Shown here: piece by piece, positions 22,781 through 34,692 of the stretch
Layout: each line of letters opens with the position of its first letter
Numbering within the stretch: the stretch's first letter is position 1
From: Gaeumannomyces sp. JS-464
Lineage: Eukaryota; Ascomycota; Sordariomycetes; Magnaporthales; Magnaporthaceae
Length of the DNA: 64,000 nt
Assembly (NCBI GenBank): GCA_002197995.1
Contig: NGZR01000002.1
Coordinates: 5,022,001 to 5,086,000, forward strand
Direction of reading: 5' to 3'
Notes under the pieces: model-generated
What the model was told of the DNA's origin: nothing
The model's database searches: none
What the model saw: only the letters and a program-made list of their open reading frames with translations
Translations under genes and position numbers: made by a program

Positions 22781-24168
22781 AGCACCCGAGGCAGGGAGAT
22801 AACGGAAACATAGTGGCAAAAAAGACATGGGAAGGTTTCTCCAGGGTCCAACCCGCTCCCGACAAAGTCGCAACGAGGAGGGCTCAGGCGAGACAGGCCC
22901 AGCCGAAGGTTGTGGCACGCAAGTGGAGGTGAGATGAAAGCCGCCCGGATTGACCAGGGGTCGAGGGATCCTTCGTCCCCACCTGGACGCACTGGGAGGG
23001 AAGCTCGCAGCCAAGGCAGCATGCAGGACGCGCAGCGGCCAGCCTACTGTGCAGCACCACCTGCACCTCAAGCTGCAACACAAATAAAGCCCGCCAGATG
23101 ATGTGCTCCCTGCCATTGGTTATCGACCATGAGGTATCATCAGTATTACCAAGCGGACCCTCCTGTAGCTTATGGTTTGTTCGCCTAGGAAAGCCACAGC
23201 AGCTCCCAAGCCGGTGAGCACATTTGCAACATGTACCTACCGGGTACCCATAGGTGCGCGGCGAGCCCGCAATTCCCACCATTGATACTTGTCCGGGTGG
23301 TATCTCCTCCAGGCACACACCCGGTGAAGGCGCCGAAAATCGACTGCCATTCACGCAGACATCAAGAATAGCATGACCGCCTGACTCTCCGTCGGGCCAT
23401 AGCCTCCCCTATTGGTCTTATCGCGCCAGGAGCTGCCCTCCGGTCAACAACTGACGCTGGAATTTGGGGCTATCGGGTGGGCGCGCCCCCGAGTCTGCTA
23501 CCGCCGCCTAGCCGACAAAGAAGCCACGTCGCCATCAGGAACATGGCGAAGAAGTAGCCGCCACATGACTACAATGGTACCTGCACAGTCCTTATCCAAC
23601 GCAGCCCAGGTACGGGGGAGTAGTTCCAGCACCGGATATGAAATGGACCTACCAGTCGAGAGATATATGATTCTGGATGGCGCTGGCTTTTATTCCCTCG
23701 CTGGACATCCTCTCCCCATCAGCCTAGATGACAAAGCCTAACGACCAGCATCCGGCCCGTTTTGCTCGGACAGCCTTAGCCGATTTTGGGCTCCTGTGTG
23801 GATAATACATTGATGGTTGGCGAAAACGTCCCACTGACCTGGTCGGCCAGAGATTGCCCCGGTCTGACACCGCCTATGGCATAGCACGTGATGTCTTCAC
23901 TGGCCGCTCGTTCAGCGCTCGGCAGTCTGCCTGCCCGCTCACTGTTGTTGCCCAGCTGTCCGGAATCGCCGAGCGCGCCTCAGCCTACCGTTGCCGCCCT
24001 ACCCACCAAGTTCCACGGCCGGCGTCGACTCACTTCGGACAGGCTAGTGGCTTGCTGCGTTCCGAGCACGGCCGAAGGCTCTCCTCCCGGCCGCAGCTGT
24101 ATTTGTTTCTCTTTCTTTTTTGGGGTATCATCTAAGCGCAAAGCCCCCTTCGTCATCCCGAAGGCCTT
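22210..24168. other. Intergenic region between the Zn2Cys6 factor and tex1
   Basis: No supported gene. It includes the promoter of the Zn2Cys6 factor, a 29-base poly-A run (22750-22778) and the 3' flank of tex1. A minus-strand open frame at 22884-23354 is Cys-rich but has neither a start context nor a signal peptide and is not called. Confidence 0.45.
22750..22778. repeat. Poly-A homopolymer, 29 bases
   Basis: An uninterrupted run of 29 A residues about 540 bases upstream of the Zn2Cys6 factor start codon (poly-T on the gene's strand). Confidence 0.9.
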
Positions 24169-25652
24169 TTATTTTCTTTGACTGTCAGTATCCACCCCGA
24201 GGATTCGCAATACTCCGAGATCAGAGTACGCAAGCTGGTATCTCAACGGGGCCCATGCTACAATTGGGGCAGGACCAGCTGTCTTGACCGTGTGAACATG
24301 CTCCCCGGACTCGGCGTGCGTCACCTCGATGGCCGCTCCTGTGTGCAGCCACGTAAAAACTGGTGATTAGCAAAAGCCTATGCCTCATCCAGAGCTTGTC
24401 CTAGATTGCAGCCATTGGGAAGACATCGAGGAGAAACGGGAATAGGTAGGTGGCGTAGCTTACCGTCGTCACTCCCTCCAACAACAAAGGAGCCATCAAA
24501 GCTGAAGCCTGGTAAATTGTGATGAAGCCATGCGTTAGAAGAATCCCCGACGACGCAGTTCAACAGTGCTTCCAGACTTACTGATGCTTCGGACCGGCCC
24601 CGTCATCTTCCCAATAGTCTTTTGGCAGACCCAGTCTGAGGTGTCCCAGAGGCAGATCATAGAGTCCGAACCACCCGTGGCAAGAATGCGGCCAGTCGGG
24701 CTGAGCTCGGTGCTCAGGCACGAAGAGGTATGCCCTGTGAGTCTGAACTCGGCGCTTTCATTCTCAGAGACTGGGTAGTCAACCTGGTAGATGGGCTCAA
24801 ATTCCGGGTACGACATGATCCGAGTTCTCCCATCGCCCGTGGCCACAAAGACCTTCGTGCCGCTCCAGCAGAATGAGATCTGGTTGGTCTGGATCGGCTG
24901 TTGAAGAGTCACGCGCGGAGTGGGTTCCGTGGGAGACAGGATCGAAATCTTGTCCGACTGGAGGGATTAGACAGCAGGTTGGATTAGCATGGGGATCTTA
25001 GCCAGCCCAGGGATGCAAGGCTCGCTCACCTGAGTGCCCACAACGAGGCTCTGGCCGTCCGGCGCCCACGCCAGGGTGAAGGCCTCGTCGATGCCTTTGA
25101 CTTCATTGACGCAAGCCTTGGTTCGCACGTCCCAGAACTTGACCACGCCGTCGTTGCTGACGCTGCACAGCTCGGCATCCTTGACAGGATTGAAGGCAAC
25201 CTTCTCAATAGGGGCCTGATGACCCTTGAGCTCCGTCGAAAACCTCACATTAGGCTTCTCGGGGTTCCCTGGCATATGCAAGAGACGGATCATGTCAGCC
25301 GATGCCGGCAAATCATCAAGACGGGACCAGGGTGCTCCCAGGTGTGCCGGGATAGCCACTCACAAACACGGAGTGTCTTATCGGCAGAGCCCGTGGCTAC
25401 CAAGCTGCCAAGAGGATTCCATGCGATTGAGCGGATTCTAGAGGGCTAGTAGTTAGTCCATGATGTTCTCGAGAGCCGCCAGGAGAGGTAGTGAGGGAGA
25501 AGAATAAGCGAGGGGTGAACTGACGCGCCACTGGCACCCGGTCTCGACGCCTGATCGGCTGTATACGCCTGAGGGCTGAACTTCCTGATGTAATCGCGGA
25601 ATTTGTATTGGTCTAGCCTCTGCCGGGGCCTGAGCTGCGGTGTTGGCGCCAT
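24169..25652 (-). CDS. tex1: THO complex WD40 subunit Tex1/THOC3
   Basis: This is a WD40-repeat protein of about 343 residues and the fungal counterpart of Tex1/THOC3, part of the TREX assembly that couples transcription to mRNP packaging and nuclear export. Six exons join in phase: 25525-25652, 25364-25437, 25030-25268, 24582-24957, 24464-24508 and 24169-24338. Repeats are visible throughout: RSIAWNPLGSLVATGSADKT with LRVW, KVAFNPVKDAELCSVSNDGV with VKFWDVRT, LAWAPDGQSLVVGT, a STELSPTGRILATGGSDSMI segment ending CLWD, SFSFDGSFVVGGSDD, and a final AWAPLRYQLAYSDLGVLRIL. The N-terminal IRKFSPQAYTADQ before the first blade is also typical. No frame break is present. The gene is divergent from ric1, whose start lies 737 bases away. 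Family assignment is by motif recognition and is secure for the WD40 fold and good for Tex1. Confidence 0.92.
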
Positions 25653-26389
25653 AATCTGAGAGACAGGACCGAACGTCGCCAGATTACGGCTTGGAAGTAA
25701 GTCCGAAAAGGGGACCGCGGCGAACAACGTGATGAGCTTTCTGCGCGTGGCGAGTTGTGCTTGGTCGGGTCGCACATGCAGGTGGTTGAGGCGGATGTTT
25801 TGGACGCGACGTTGCGATATCCAGCGAGATGCCACAAATCAGCGGGAAAAAAAGGTTGGGAGCGAGTCGTCAGCACTTTGGCTGACACAGCAATATCCTC
25901 TCAGAAAGGCTACGCGATGGAGTGGCGACGGGTAGACGTGGTGGCTGCGGCGCGAGGAGATTGATATCCAGAAGCTGGGCAGCACCCAGGCACACGATAC
26001 ACCCTTGGATCCCGGCCAGTTGATATGGCTTGGCGGCACTGGGTGTTTCTGGCGGCTTCTCTGCGGGCCATACAGTACGGATTCCGTGGGATGCAATCTG
26101 ATCGACCGTGCACGCCGCCTTGCGTCAATTGGACTCGGTCCCTGACAGCGTGCAGCTCCAGGGATCGCACTCGTCAGCAGGACCCAACCGAGCTTCAAGA
26201 GCTTCCGCAAGGTGCCGCCCACCAGCGCCCCGGCATGAGATACACCACCAAGCGTGTCTGCCATGCCAACTCGACTCACCAGCGTGCCGCCGCCCGCCCG
26301 CCCCCGCGAATGAAGCCAACGCCGGGGCAGCCCATCGCCTCGTCCCTGCTGTGGGCTTCGACAAGCAGCCTGCCCCCGACGGCCGCACC
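25653..26389. promoter_or_regulatory. Shared divergent promoter of tex1 and ric1
   Basis: The 737-base interval separates two start codons pointing away from each other, so both promoters and leaders must lie here. No specific binding site is asserted. Minus-strand open frames extend into it from the tex1 side but are leader shadows. Confidence 0.6.
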
Positions 26390-29300
26390 ATGTACTGGCC
26401 CGTTGGAACACCTCGCATCTATGCCACCAGCGCCAGCAGCCGGACCCCGACCTTCAACTTCGTCGTCTCCCATGATGGCCTCCCGTCGCCCGCCGACCCC
26501 GACCTGAGACCCGAACGCCCGCCGCTGCCGCACGCCGACTCGTCCTCCAGCCACGATGGTCTGGCGCCGCCCCAGCCCTCGCCTCTGCTGCCCCCGGCCA
26601 CGCCCCCCACGCCATTGACGCCCGCCATCAAGCCTGTTGAACATGCCTTCCACCACCCTGACGGAGCCGCTCCTCACCAAGCCCCGCCCGGCGCCTCCTC
26701 CACGGGCCTGTCGCTGCTTCTGAACGAGCCCGTCCTGGCCCTGCGCGTAGCTCGCTCGGGCCACCTCTTTGCCGTCATCACGGCCACATCCATGACCGTG
26801 TGGCAGACCAAGGTGCGCTCTCTGTGGCGGCAGACGAGATGCTGTCCGCCGCCCCCTTGTTCCCTGTCTGGACCTTGCTGACGGAGCTTCTTCGCATAAT
26901 ACTAGCCCACGGTTGTGCTGGCCGCCGTCGTCAGATCCGAAGCCTCCATCAAGTCGTACGGCACCAACGTCGACCTGCTGCTGCGCCCAGACTCGGCCAT
27001 CTTCGTCGTGCACACGAGTTTGGGCTTCCTCATTACGTACTCGCTAGCTACCGATACCGACTCGCGCGTATACAGGCCCGTCTTCACAAGCCATCCCAAT
27101 GTGCAGAGGAGAAGGCAGAGCCACGCGGGCGGGCCGGGACATGCGGCACCCGACCAGATCATGTGGGGCCCTGGCGAGGGAACCGGGGTCCGCGATGTGA
27201 GCGTGCGCTTCAAGATGGTCATCAAGGTTGATGCGGGCATCGAGAGCGCCTGGCGCTCGACGAGGAGCTCGTGGTAGCCACGCGCAAGCCTGCCGCCGTC
27301 CAGTGCATCCGCTGGACCCCCGACAGCTCCGGCAGCCAGACCAGCACCGAGATTATGAGCCGCATGGGCTGGTTGGACAAGAAGGTCACCATCTCGGAGA
27401 TGACCAACGACCGGCCCATGAACCTGTCCACCTGGATCACTAGCGACGGCAAGGCCTATGCCGTCCAGCGGACCCCGGGCGGCCAGCCGCACCCCGAGAC
27501 GGGCGAGACGGACCCCAAGAAGCTGTTCAAGGGCTACTGCTTCCACGTCCCGCGCGACGATCTCGAGCGGGGCGCCCGCGCCGTCATCAACGCCCGCTTC
27601 TCGCTCATCGCCGTGGGGTGCGCCGATGGCAACATCCGCGTGTACTCGGTCAAGGACTATGCGGGCAATGTGCCCCCGTCGCACGTCCACGCGCTACCAG
27701 TTTCGATCTCGGCCTCGGGCCGGCTGACGACACTGACGTACTCGCCCGACGGCTACTGCCTGTTTGCGGGCTACGAGAAAGGCTGGGCCACTTGGAGCGT
27801 CTACGGCAAGCCGCTGAGCCACAGCTTCACCGCTGACCATGCGATGGCGGCCGCCAATGGCGAGGCCTGGTTGTCGGGCGTCAGGGACGCGGCCTGGATC
27901 GGGGGTGCGGTCGAGATGCTGCTTATTGGCATGAGGCACGAGGCCGTGTGGCTCCTCGAGATGGCTCGCAGCGCCGTCACAGGCTGCTACTGTTCCGCCA
28001 ACCTGTTCCGCACCGTGCTCCAGACAACATCCAGCGTCATGGTCTACCGGGGCTACGACCTGCCCGATCTCAGCAGCATTTCGGCGGAGCCCTCCCTCTG
28101 GCACACAGCCAGCATCCCCGCCACCTACCTCCTGAACCAATGGCCGGTTCGGTACACGGTTGTGTCTCCCGACGGGCGGTATGTGGCCGTTGCTGGGCGG
28201 CGCGGCCTGGCACACTATAGCGTCAACAGCGGGCGGTGGAAGACGTTTGCAAACGAGGAAATGGAGAACGAGTTCCAAGTCAGGGGCGGTATGTGCTGGT
28301 ACCAAAACGTCCTGGTGGCGGCGGTCGAGGCCAACCGGACCTATCAGCTGCGCCTGTACTCGAGGGAGCCGGCCCTGGACAACGCCAACATTGTCTACCA
28401 CCAGCAGATGCAATCCCCCGTTGTGCTGATAACGCCGTCAGGCGAGGACTCACTCCTGGTGTACGGGCACAACAACATACTCTACCACTACATCTTCAGC
28501 ACGTCGCAGTCGGGCTCCGTGCGGCTGGTACAGGTGGGCCAGATTGCGTTTCACGGCATTGTACGGTCCCCCGCCCGGGTGAGGGGGCTCAGTTGGATCC
28601 TACCCGAAAGCCAGCAGCTCACCGGCGACCCGTCCGACGACGTCGCCGTGGCGTCGGTGCTGTTCCTGGTGGACGGCAAGCTGGTTCTCCTCAACCCGTC
28701 GCTGAACGACGATGGAAATCTGAAATACGACATGCGAGTCGTCGCGCAGAGCGTCGAGTATTATTTTTGCATGTGGGATCAACCGTTCGCCGACACGCTG
28801 CCCCCGGCAGCCTCCTCGAACGGACAGGGATCGCTGAGCCCGGAAGGCCCGGCGGCTTTGGAAAACTCGCTGTGGCTGCTGGACGGCGGAGAGCTGAGGG
28901 TATGGTCAGATGTGCACAGCGTCCTTGACGTCGTCTCAACAACAGGAGGAGAGCTTCCGCCGACTGCGACGCTGTCCACAGACTTTTACCCCTTGTCCAT
29001 CCTCAGATCCAAAGGCTTCCTGCTTGGGGTTGAGCCAGAACTTGTCCAGCGGCGGGACATCAACTTCAGTTTCTTCCGGTTTGCACTCAGGGTATGTCCA
29101 CGCATCCTCTGGCCTCGGTCCTCACGCTCAGGGAAAGCTGACCTTTGTTGCAGACACACTTGTTCCTACCAGAACTGCTCCGATTCCACTTGACGCGGAA
29201 TGAGTCGAGCGCGGCGCTTCGTCTAGCCCAGAAGTACCAGTCACTAGCCTACTTCTCGCACGGTCTCGAGATCTTACTGCACCATGTTCTGGACGAGGAG

Positions 29301-29933
29301 GTGGATAGTGCGCCAGCGCCTGAGGCGGCGACGCTACCACGTGTGCTATCGCTATTATCATCCTTCCCGGACTACCTAGATGTTGTTGTGCAGTGCACAC
29401 GCAAGACGGAGGCGCGGTCGTGGCGCACGCTGTTTGCCTACCTGCCTCCCGCGCAGGAGCTCTTTGAGGAGTCGCTCCTGCGCGGCAACCTCAAAACGGC
29501 GGGTGGCTACCTGCTCGTGCTGCACACTTTCGATGAACTCGCCTCGGCGAGTGAACAGAGCGTCCGGCTTTTGGGACGGGCGATTCGCGAGGGCGACTGG
29601 GAGCTGTGCAAAGAGCTCGCGCGCTTCCTGGCGGCGCTCGACGACAGTGGAGACACGCTGCGCGGGGCACTCGAGATGGTGAACATCAGCGCAGGCGGTG
29701 GGACCGTGGTGGCTGGCGCTCTCACAGGGAAGCCAGGGGTGGGTGGCAGAGAGCAGGACAACGATGACCAGCCTATCCCTCGCCTCTCGGTTCCCCCGTC
29801 CTTCAGCAACGGGACTGGGGGTGGGCGCAGTAGCAACAGCAGCAGCAGGGATCGGAGCAGGAGCAGCGAGTCGAGCAGCAGAAGTGTCCGAGGCCTCGGT
29901 ATTAGCGATGGGAGCGCCTCGCCAGACTCATAG
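26390..29933 (+). CDS. ric1: Ric1, subunit of the Ric1-Rgp1 exchange factor for Ypt6/Rab6
   Basis: Ric1 with Rgp1 forms the Golgi guanine-nucleotide exchange factor for the Rab6-type GTPase Ypt6, acting in endosome-to-Golgi retrieval. Exons are 26390-26812, 26906-29091 and 29154-29933, about 1129 residues. The N-terminal half is a WD-like beta-propeller that opens MYWPVGTPRIYATS and contains LRVARSGHLFAVITATSMTV and TLTYSPDGYCLFAGYEKGWATWSVYG. The C-terminal RIC1 domain (about residues 860-1070) begins around FALRTHLFLPELLRFHLTRN and continues through LLHHVLDEEVD, LSSFPDYLDVVVQCTRKTEA and ELCKELARFLAAL. A Ser/Arg-rich tail ends the protein. One base appears to be missing at about 27248-27250: the upstream frame stops at 27277, while the conserved continuation LALDEELVVATRKPAAVQCI is in the next frame. 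Confidence 0.93.
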
Positions 29934-30827
29934 CCCTGAGGATGCTGTGCGCAGGCGGCCCAAGCTGAAGGTGCCCTCTAGCTCAAGACCCCTCTTCTCA
30001 CTTCACGGGCCGCATTTTTACTTTATTTTAGTTTTGTTGGATTCATTTTTCATCTTCTCGCTTTCTGTATTATTCTTTATTTAGTCTTCCAGTTCGGGTC
30101 TTTGGATAGACACGGGCCGAGTCGGGATTTGCGGTTTCCATGTCTTGCCTCGGGCAGCAGACGCAGACGCATGGCAACCCGAGGAAAAGCAGGCAGCATT
30201 GACCCCTAGGTAAAAAAGACCGATTTGAAAAAAAAAAGAAAGCGTTGCATAGGTAGGTATTGAATTGATATAGTCGACGATTATCTGGAATGGACCCGAT
30301 TCCCGTTTTTTTCCACGCATTTCATCTGGTTTACATGCCGGCAGGACACATCCCAGGTATGCGTGCGGTGTCGACATGAGCTGTTGAGCCGGCAGGTTCT
30401 TCCAGGTACACTGCACGGGCCGCGAGAATTGCAGGGCAGGCAGGTAGGTACTGTAGCGCACCCCACCGTCTGACGGAGCTTCCAGACTAGGTGGAGCACA
30501 CACATTGATTGATAGGATCGTGCCCCATCCGCCTTCTTCGCGAGGCGGGAACGGGCAGTTTCCAGCGGGCAATCAACCGCCCGATCAATTAATTCCATGT
30601 GCCAGGCCCAGGCAGCACCATCCATCACGCACCGCCATACACACACTCTCAACTCAATCCGTCGCCCGTTGCAACCAAGATTTGGTCCTTTTCTTGACCC
30701 TGCGTGCCGTCGCCAACCCCACCCGCCAGGGCAACCACGGCCTTCATAATTAATCTTATCCACCGCGTAGTGCAGTGCCCTGTCTTCCCTTGTGCCGCTG
30801 AATCCGACCCGGGCCACCGCCGCGACC
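29934..30827. other. Intergenic region between ric1 and ckb1
   Basis: No supported gene. It contains the T-rich 3' flank of ric1, two GTAGGTA-type motifs (about 30251 and 30441), and a C-rich leader ahead of ckb1. Confidence 0.5.
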
Positions 30828-32049
30828 ATGGACGACTTTGGCAGCGAGTCCGATAGCGACTATACCAGTTATTGGCGGGATTGGGTAAGTCTGGACGCCT
30901 CTTGCCGTCTGCATCGCTCCGCCCGTCACCCTGTTCTGCCCTCTCTCTATCTCTCCATCTCTTCCACTCACCCGTTCGTTCCACTTTGCTTCTTTGATCC
31001 CTCCCCGACCCCGCTTCTCACTTCACGTCCTACGTCGCTGCCGCCGCTGCCGCCACTGCGCGCCGTCCGCCTTCATCGCGAACGCGCGAGATGCCTGGAC
31101 ATGTGACGCTGACACCATGCCTATGCCTGGCCCTCCACAGTTCATCGGCTCCAAGGGCAACGAGTATTATTGCGAGATCGACGAGGAATACCTCACCGAC
31201 CGCTTCAACCTGACGGGTTTGAACACCGAGGTGTCCTACTATCAATATGCGCTGGACCTCATCACCGATGTTTTCGACATGGACTGCGACGATGAGATGC
31301 GCGAGACCATAGAAAAGTCGGCGCGCCATCTGTACGGCCTCGTCCACGCTCGCTACATCGTCACCACTCGCGGCCTCACAAAGATGGTATGGCCCCCGCC
31401 ATCCCCCGTTGTCTGTCTGCCCGCCCTGTGGCTAGGTAGGCAAGTAGGTGCGTCTGGACTGCGCAGCTTACACCTGTTCCATCCCAAACAGCTCGATAAA
31501 TATAAGAAAGGCGAGTTCGGCAAGTGTCCGCGCGTCAACTGTGGCTCGCACCCGCTGCTGCCCATGGGCCTGTGCGACATACCCAACGTCAAGCCCGTCA
31601 AGCTTTACTGCGCGCGCTGCGAGGACATTTACAACCCCAAATCGACTCGCCACGCCGGCATCGACGGCGCCTACTTCGGCACCTCGTTCCACAACATCCT
31701 GTTCCAGGTCTACCCGACCTTCATACCCGCCAAGTCGGCCGAGCGCTACGTGCCACGCGTATTTGGCTTCAAGGTCCACGGCTCCGCCGCCCTGATCCGC
31801 TGGCAGTCGGCCCGCCGCGACAGCATGCGCCGCCGTCTGCGCAAGATGGAGATCGAGAGCGGCTTCAAGGACGGTGCCGACGAGGACGGGGTCGAGGACG
31901 ATGAGGAGGAGGAGGAGGAGGATGACGACGAAGACGGCCTCGGTTTCGACCCCCAGCTGCGTGAGGGCAATGAAGGCGGCGCTCTTCCTGACGCGTCTAT
32001 TCCCGCCTCCTCCCACCATGGAGGCGACAGCATGGTTCTTGGAGCTTAA
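30828..32049 (+). CDS. ckb1: Casein kinase II regulatory beta subunit
   Basis: This is the regulatory subunit of protein kinase CK2, which dimerises through a zinc finger and docks two catalytic subunits. In Neurospora the corresponding ckb-1 gene affects the circadian clock (family knowledge, not shown here). Exons are 30828-30884, 31141-31386 and 31492-32049, phase 0 at both junctions, about 286 residues. Exon 1 encodes only MDDFGSESDSDYTSYWRDW, an acidic N-terminus with Ser residues in CK2-like acidic context. The core begins FIGSKGNEYYCEIDEEYLTD with RFNLTGL. The zinc ligands are CPRVNC (C-x4-C) and CARC (C-x2-C), flanked by KLYCARCEDIYNPKS, and the dimer region has GAYFGTSFHNILFQVYP. The C-terminus is a long acidic tract (about residues 243-260). 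No frame break. Confidence 0.97.
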
Positions 32050-33192
32050 TAAGAGAGCCGAATTTTTTTGACAAGAAGCAACGAAGCAAGGGACAAAACA
32101 GAGATATTGAGCAGGAAGGGCGGTACGATCTGCCCGTCTCTTTTCGCTTTCTGTTTTCTTTCTTTTCCTTCGCCATTAACGACCATATCGGCCCCTATCC
32201 CTAGGGGCCCGCGCCACGATTTTGATACCCTTTTTTCTGGGCGGAATTTGCTCATAAATACGATGACGCCTCTGGGAGAAAAGCCCGAGTCAATAAATCA
32301 AGACTTGACCGTCATTACCCCTCGGTCTCCCTCTCCTCCCTCCCCTCCCCACCCTTTGTTTTTCTCTCCCCGCCTTATCCCAAGACTACCAAGTGCGATA
32401 ATATGACCGATATGTCCAGGAAGATACGGGTTGTGGGATTCTCTGTATTCCTTGTTCTCGCTTAACGCAATGGCGTCTCATGAAGGGGTTTTATGGAGCG
32501 CACGGGTTGACAGCTCGTTGCAGTTTGCCTCGGGCTTTTCCTTGTTGGGATGACTCTTTTTTTGGGGCGACATGTATGACGCAAGAAGGGACCTTTCGTC
32601 TGGCCGGCACAACCAAGCACGCATCGGAGGCATGTTGAACAACGTAGAACACGTTCCTGTGTTGCATCGGGTACCGATCCGTTTTGAGCACTGAGCCCTC
32701 AGAATGTACCTATCTAGCTATTGATCCAAAAGAGAGATAAAGTGAAAAAGAAAAAAAAAAAAAAAAAAAGAAAAAAAAACACAGAAAGCCAAACAGACTC
32801 ATGACTGAAAAGACAGAAGATGCATCGAGTGTGAAAAAACAAAGGCCGTTCCCCAGATAACGAAAGAAAAACAAAACAAAAAGAAAGTAACAGATAACCC
32901 AGTCAAAGATGACTTTCACCCAAAGTAACGCCACTGAGATGCTTGAAATCCCAAGTTTTAGGTCCCCGTTAGCCTGCAACTCCCCCAGAAAGCAAAAGGC
33001 GAAGCCCACGCGCAATGTGAGCCCGTGCTATTACTTCGCATAGCAAGCAAGTGGCTATGCGGTATGAGGCAGCCCTGTCGAGCATGAATCGAGAAATGCC
33101 GTGGAAAAACAGCTACGATTGACCATGAGATCTCCCGCGGGTATCAAATACAAGCAGGCCAAACGAACGAGCAGAAACAAGAATGGTGGCGT
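32050..33192. other. Intergenic region between convergent ckb1 and PAP2 genes
   Basis: No supported gene. It holds the 3' flanks of both genes and an A-rich block (32741-32890) with several A runs. The 101-codon minus-strand frame at 32710-33015 is translation of that A-rich block. Confidence 0.5.
32741..32890. repeat. A-rich low-complexity block
   Basis: About 150 bases dominated by A with scattered G, including runs of 17 and 9 A. Low complexity only. Confidence 0.75.
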
Positions 33193-34692
33193 CTACATCC
33201 TGTTGCCGCCTTCCATGGGATGCCCTGGTGGTGGAGAGGCCCGAGACGCCATGCTGCTGTTCTCGCCTCGCTTCATGGCGCCCATGGTGCTGCCAGTGCC
33301 GCTGCCGCTGCTGCTGCCCATGTGGCCCTCCTGACGCTGTCGTAGTCGGTGTTCACGGTAGCGAGGCCATGTTCAGAGCCTAGGGCCTCCTCCTCGTCGC
33401 CCGCGCGAGACCAGTCGTCCCTGTTCGTGGCATAGCTATAGCTGCCGATTCCAGCCCAGTAAGCCTTGTCGTTGCTGCGAGGACCCAGGCCCAGCCGGCG
33501 CCCTGGGTGATGGGCAGGTGGTAATAGCGGAAGGCGAAGACGGCGGTGACGACGCCGATGGCGAATCCAAACATGATGTCGAAGGCGTGGTGGCGGAAGT
33601 CGAACCAGCGCGAGCTCGAGATGAAGATAGCACCGAACGTGGGTAGGCAGGCAATCAGTAGAAGATAGAGAGGCGGTGCGGCGGCCGACAGGCGGACGGC
33701 AGCGACGGCGCGCGTATGCGAGGCGATGCGCTTAGCAGCCTGCGGGTCCGCGGGCCTTGAGAGCTCCTCGCCCGCGATGCCAGCATTAGCGACCCCGTCG
33801 GTCTGGAGACCAGCTTGTCTCCGATCGACAAGCTCATACATCTCGTCCAGAGGTGTGTTAGATCGGCGCATGCGCGATGGAAAGGCGCTGAACGCAGCGG
33901 CGTTGGAGTAGCTCGCGGGCGCGAGGAACGGGATGGTGATTGCAAACTTGGAAGCAATGAAGAGAGAAAGGTACAGCAGACCGGCCGACGAGGACGAGGC
34001 GTGGCCACTAGGAAAGGAGCGGAATCCATCTTCCAACTTGTAGCGGTTGGTGCTTGTGCAAATATTGGCGCTGACCAGCTGGCCGTTGCTGGTCGTGTTG
34101 GCAATGCCACCAACGACGTACAGGGCGACATTCTCGAGGTCGGGCATGCAGCGGGAGAGCATGTCAGGGCGCGGTCGGCCGAACATGTTCTTCATGCCAT
34201 TGGTTACAAACCAGGCGCCGCAGCACGACAGGGCCAGGCCAAGCAGGCCCTGGTGAAGCTCCCAGAGCTTTCTCCTCCAGATCAGTCCCTTTGGCGTTCC
34301 TGGGGGCACAGTCGATCCAGGCACCATGACCAGGGAGATGATGATGATAATGATGACGGGAACAAGCGTGTTCGCGATGCCGGCGAGGACCATTGGCACA
34401 GTTTCTTTCTCGGTAAAGGGGAATCTGGACCGATAGCAGTGCGCGGCCAGGTCATTAGCATCAACGCAAGGGGACTACGGCCGAAGACGTCAAGAGCAAG
34501 CGCAATTGATCCAAACTTACGATATGTGAGGGCTTTCCAGCTGAAATGGACGCATGTTTGGCTTCATCTTGCCGAGCCAGAGGCCGATGGCCCCGACAAC
34601 GACGAGGATGATCCAGTCAAGACATAGGACGACAGCAGCAGGAGCGGCATGCCCTTCTGGCGGCGAGGGGCCGGGCCCCGAAAGTCGTCCAT
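33193..34692 (-). CDS. PAP2-family lipid phosphatase (Dpp1/Lpp1-like), three frame breaks
   Basis: This is an integral-membrane phosphatase acting on lipid phosphates such as diacylglycerol pyrophosphate or phosphatidate. All three catalytic motifs are present: KNMFGRPRP, FPSGHASS (the PSGH motif) and SRWFDFRHHAFD. Hydrophobic segments flank them (MPLLLLSSYVL, an Ile-rich LVPVIIIIIISLVM, GLLYLSLFIA, LYLLLIACLP, IMFGFAIGVVTAVFAF). Exons are 34521-34692 and 33193-34424, joined in phase (IS/FPFTEKE). Three single bases appear to be missing: at about 34618 (C), 33484-33486 (C) and 33333 (G). With them the protein is about 468 residues and gains the conserved GWAWGPRS segment and a Gly/Ser-rich tail ending HPMEGGNRM at 33193-33195. 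Without them, translation ends early in exon 1. Substrate is inferred from family only. Confidence 0.88.

Noticed and set aside
22884..23354. Cys-rich minus-strand frame, considered as a secreted effector
   Set aside because: No signal peptide, no ordered Cys pattern and no splice structure; likely chance.
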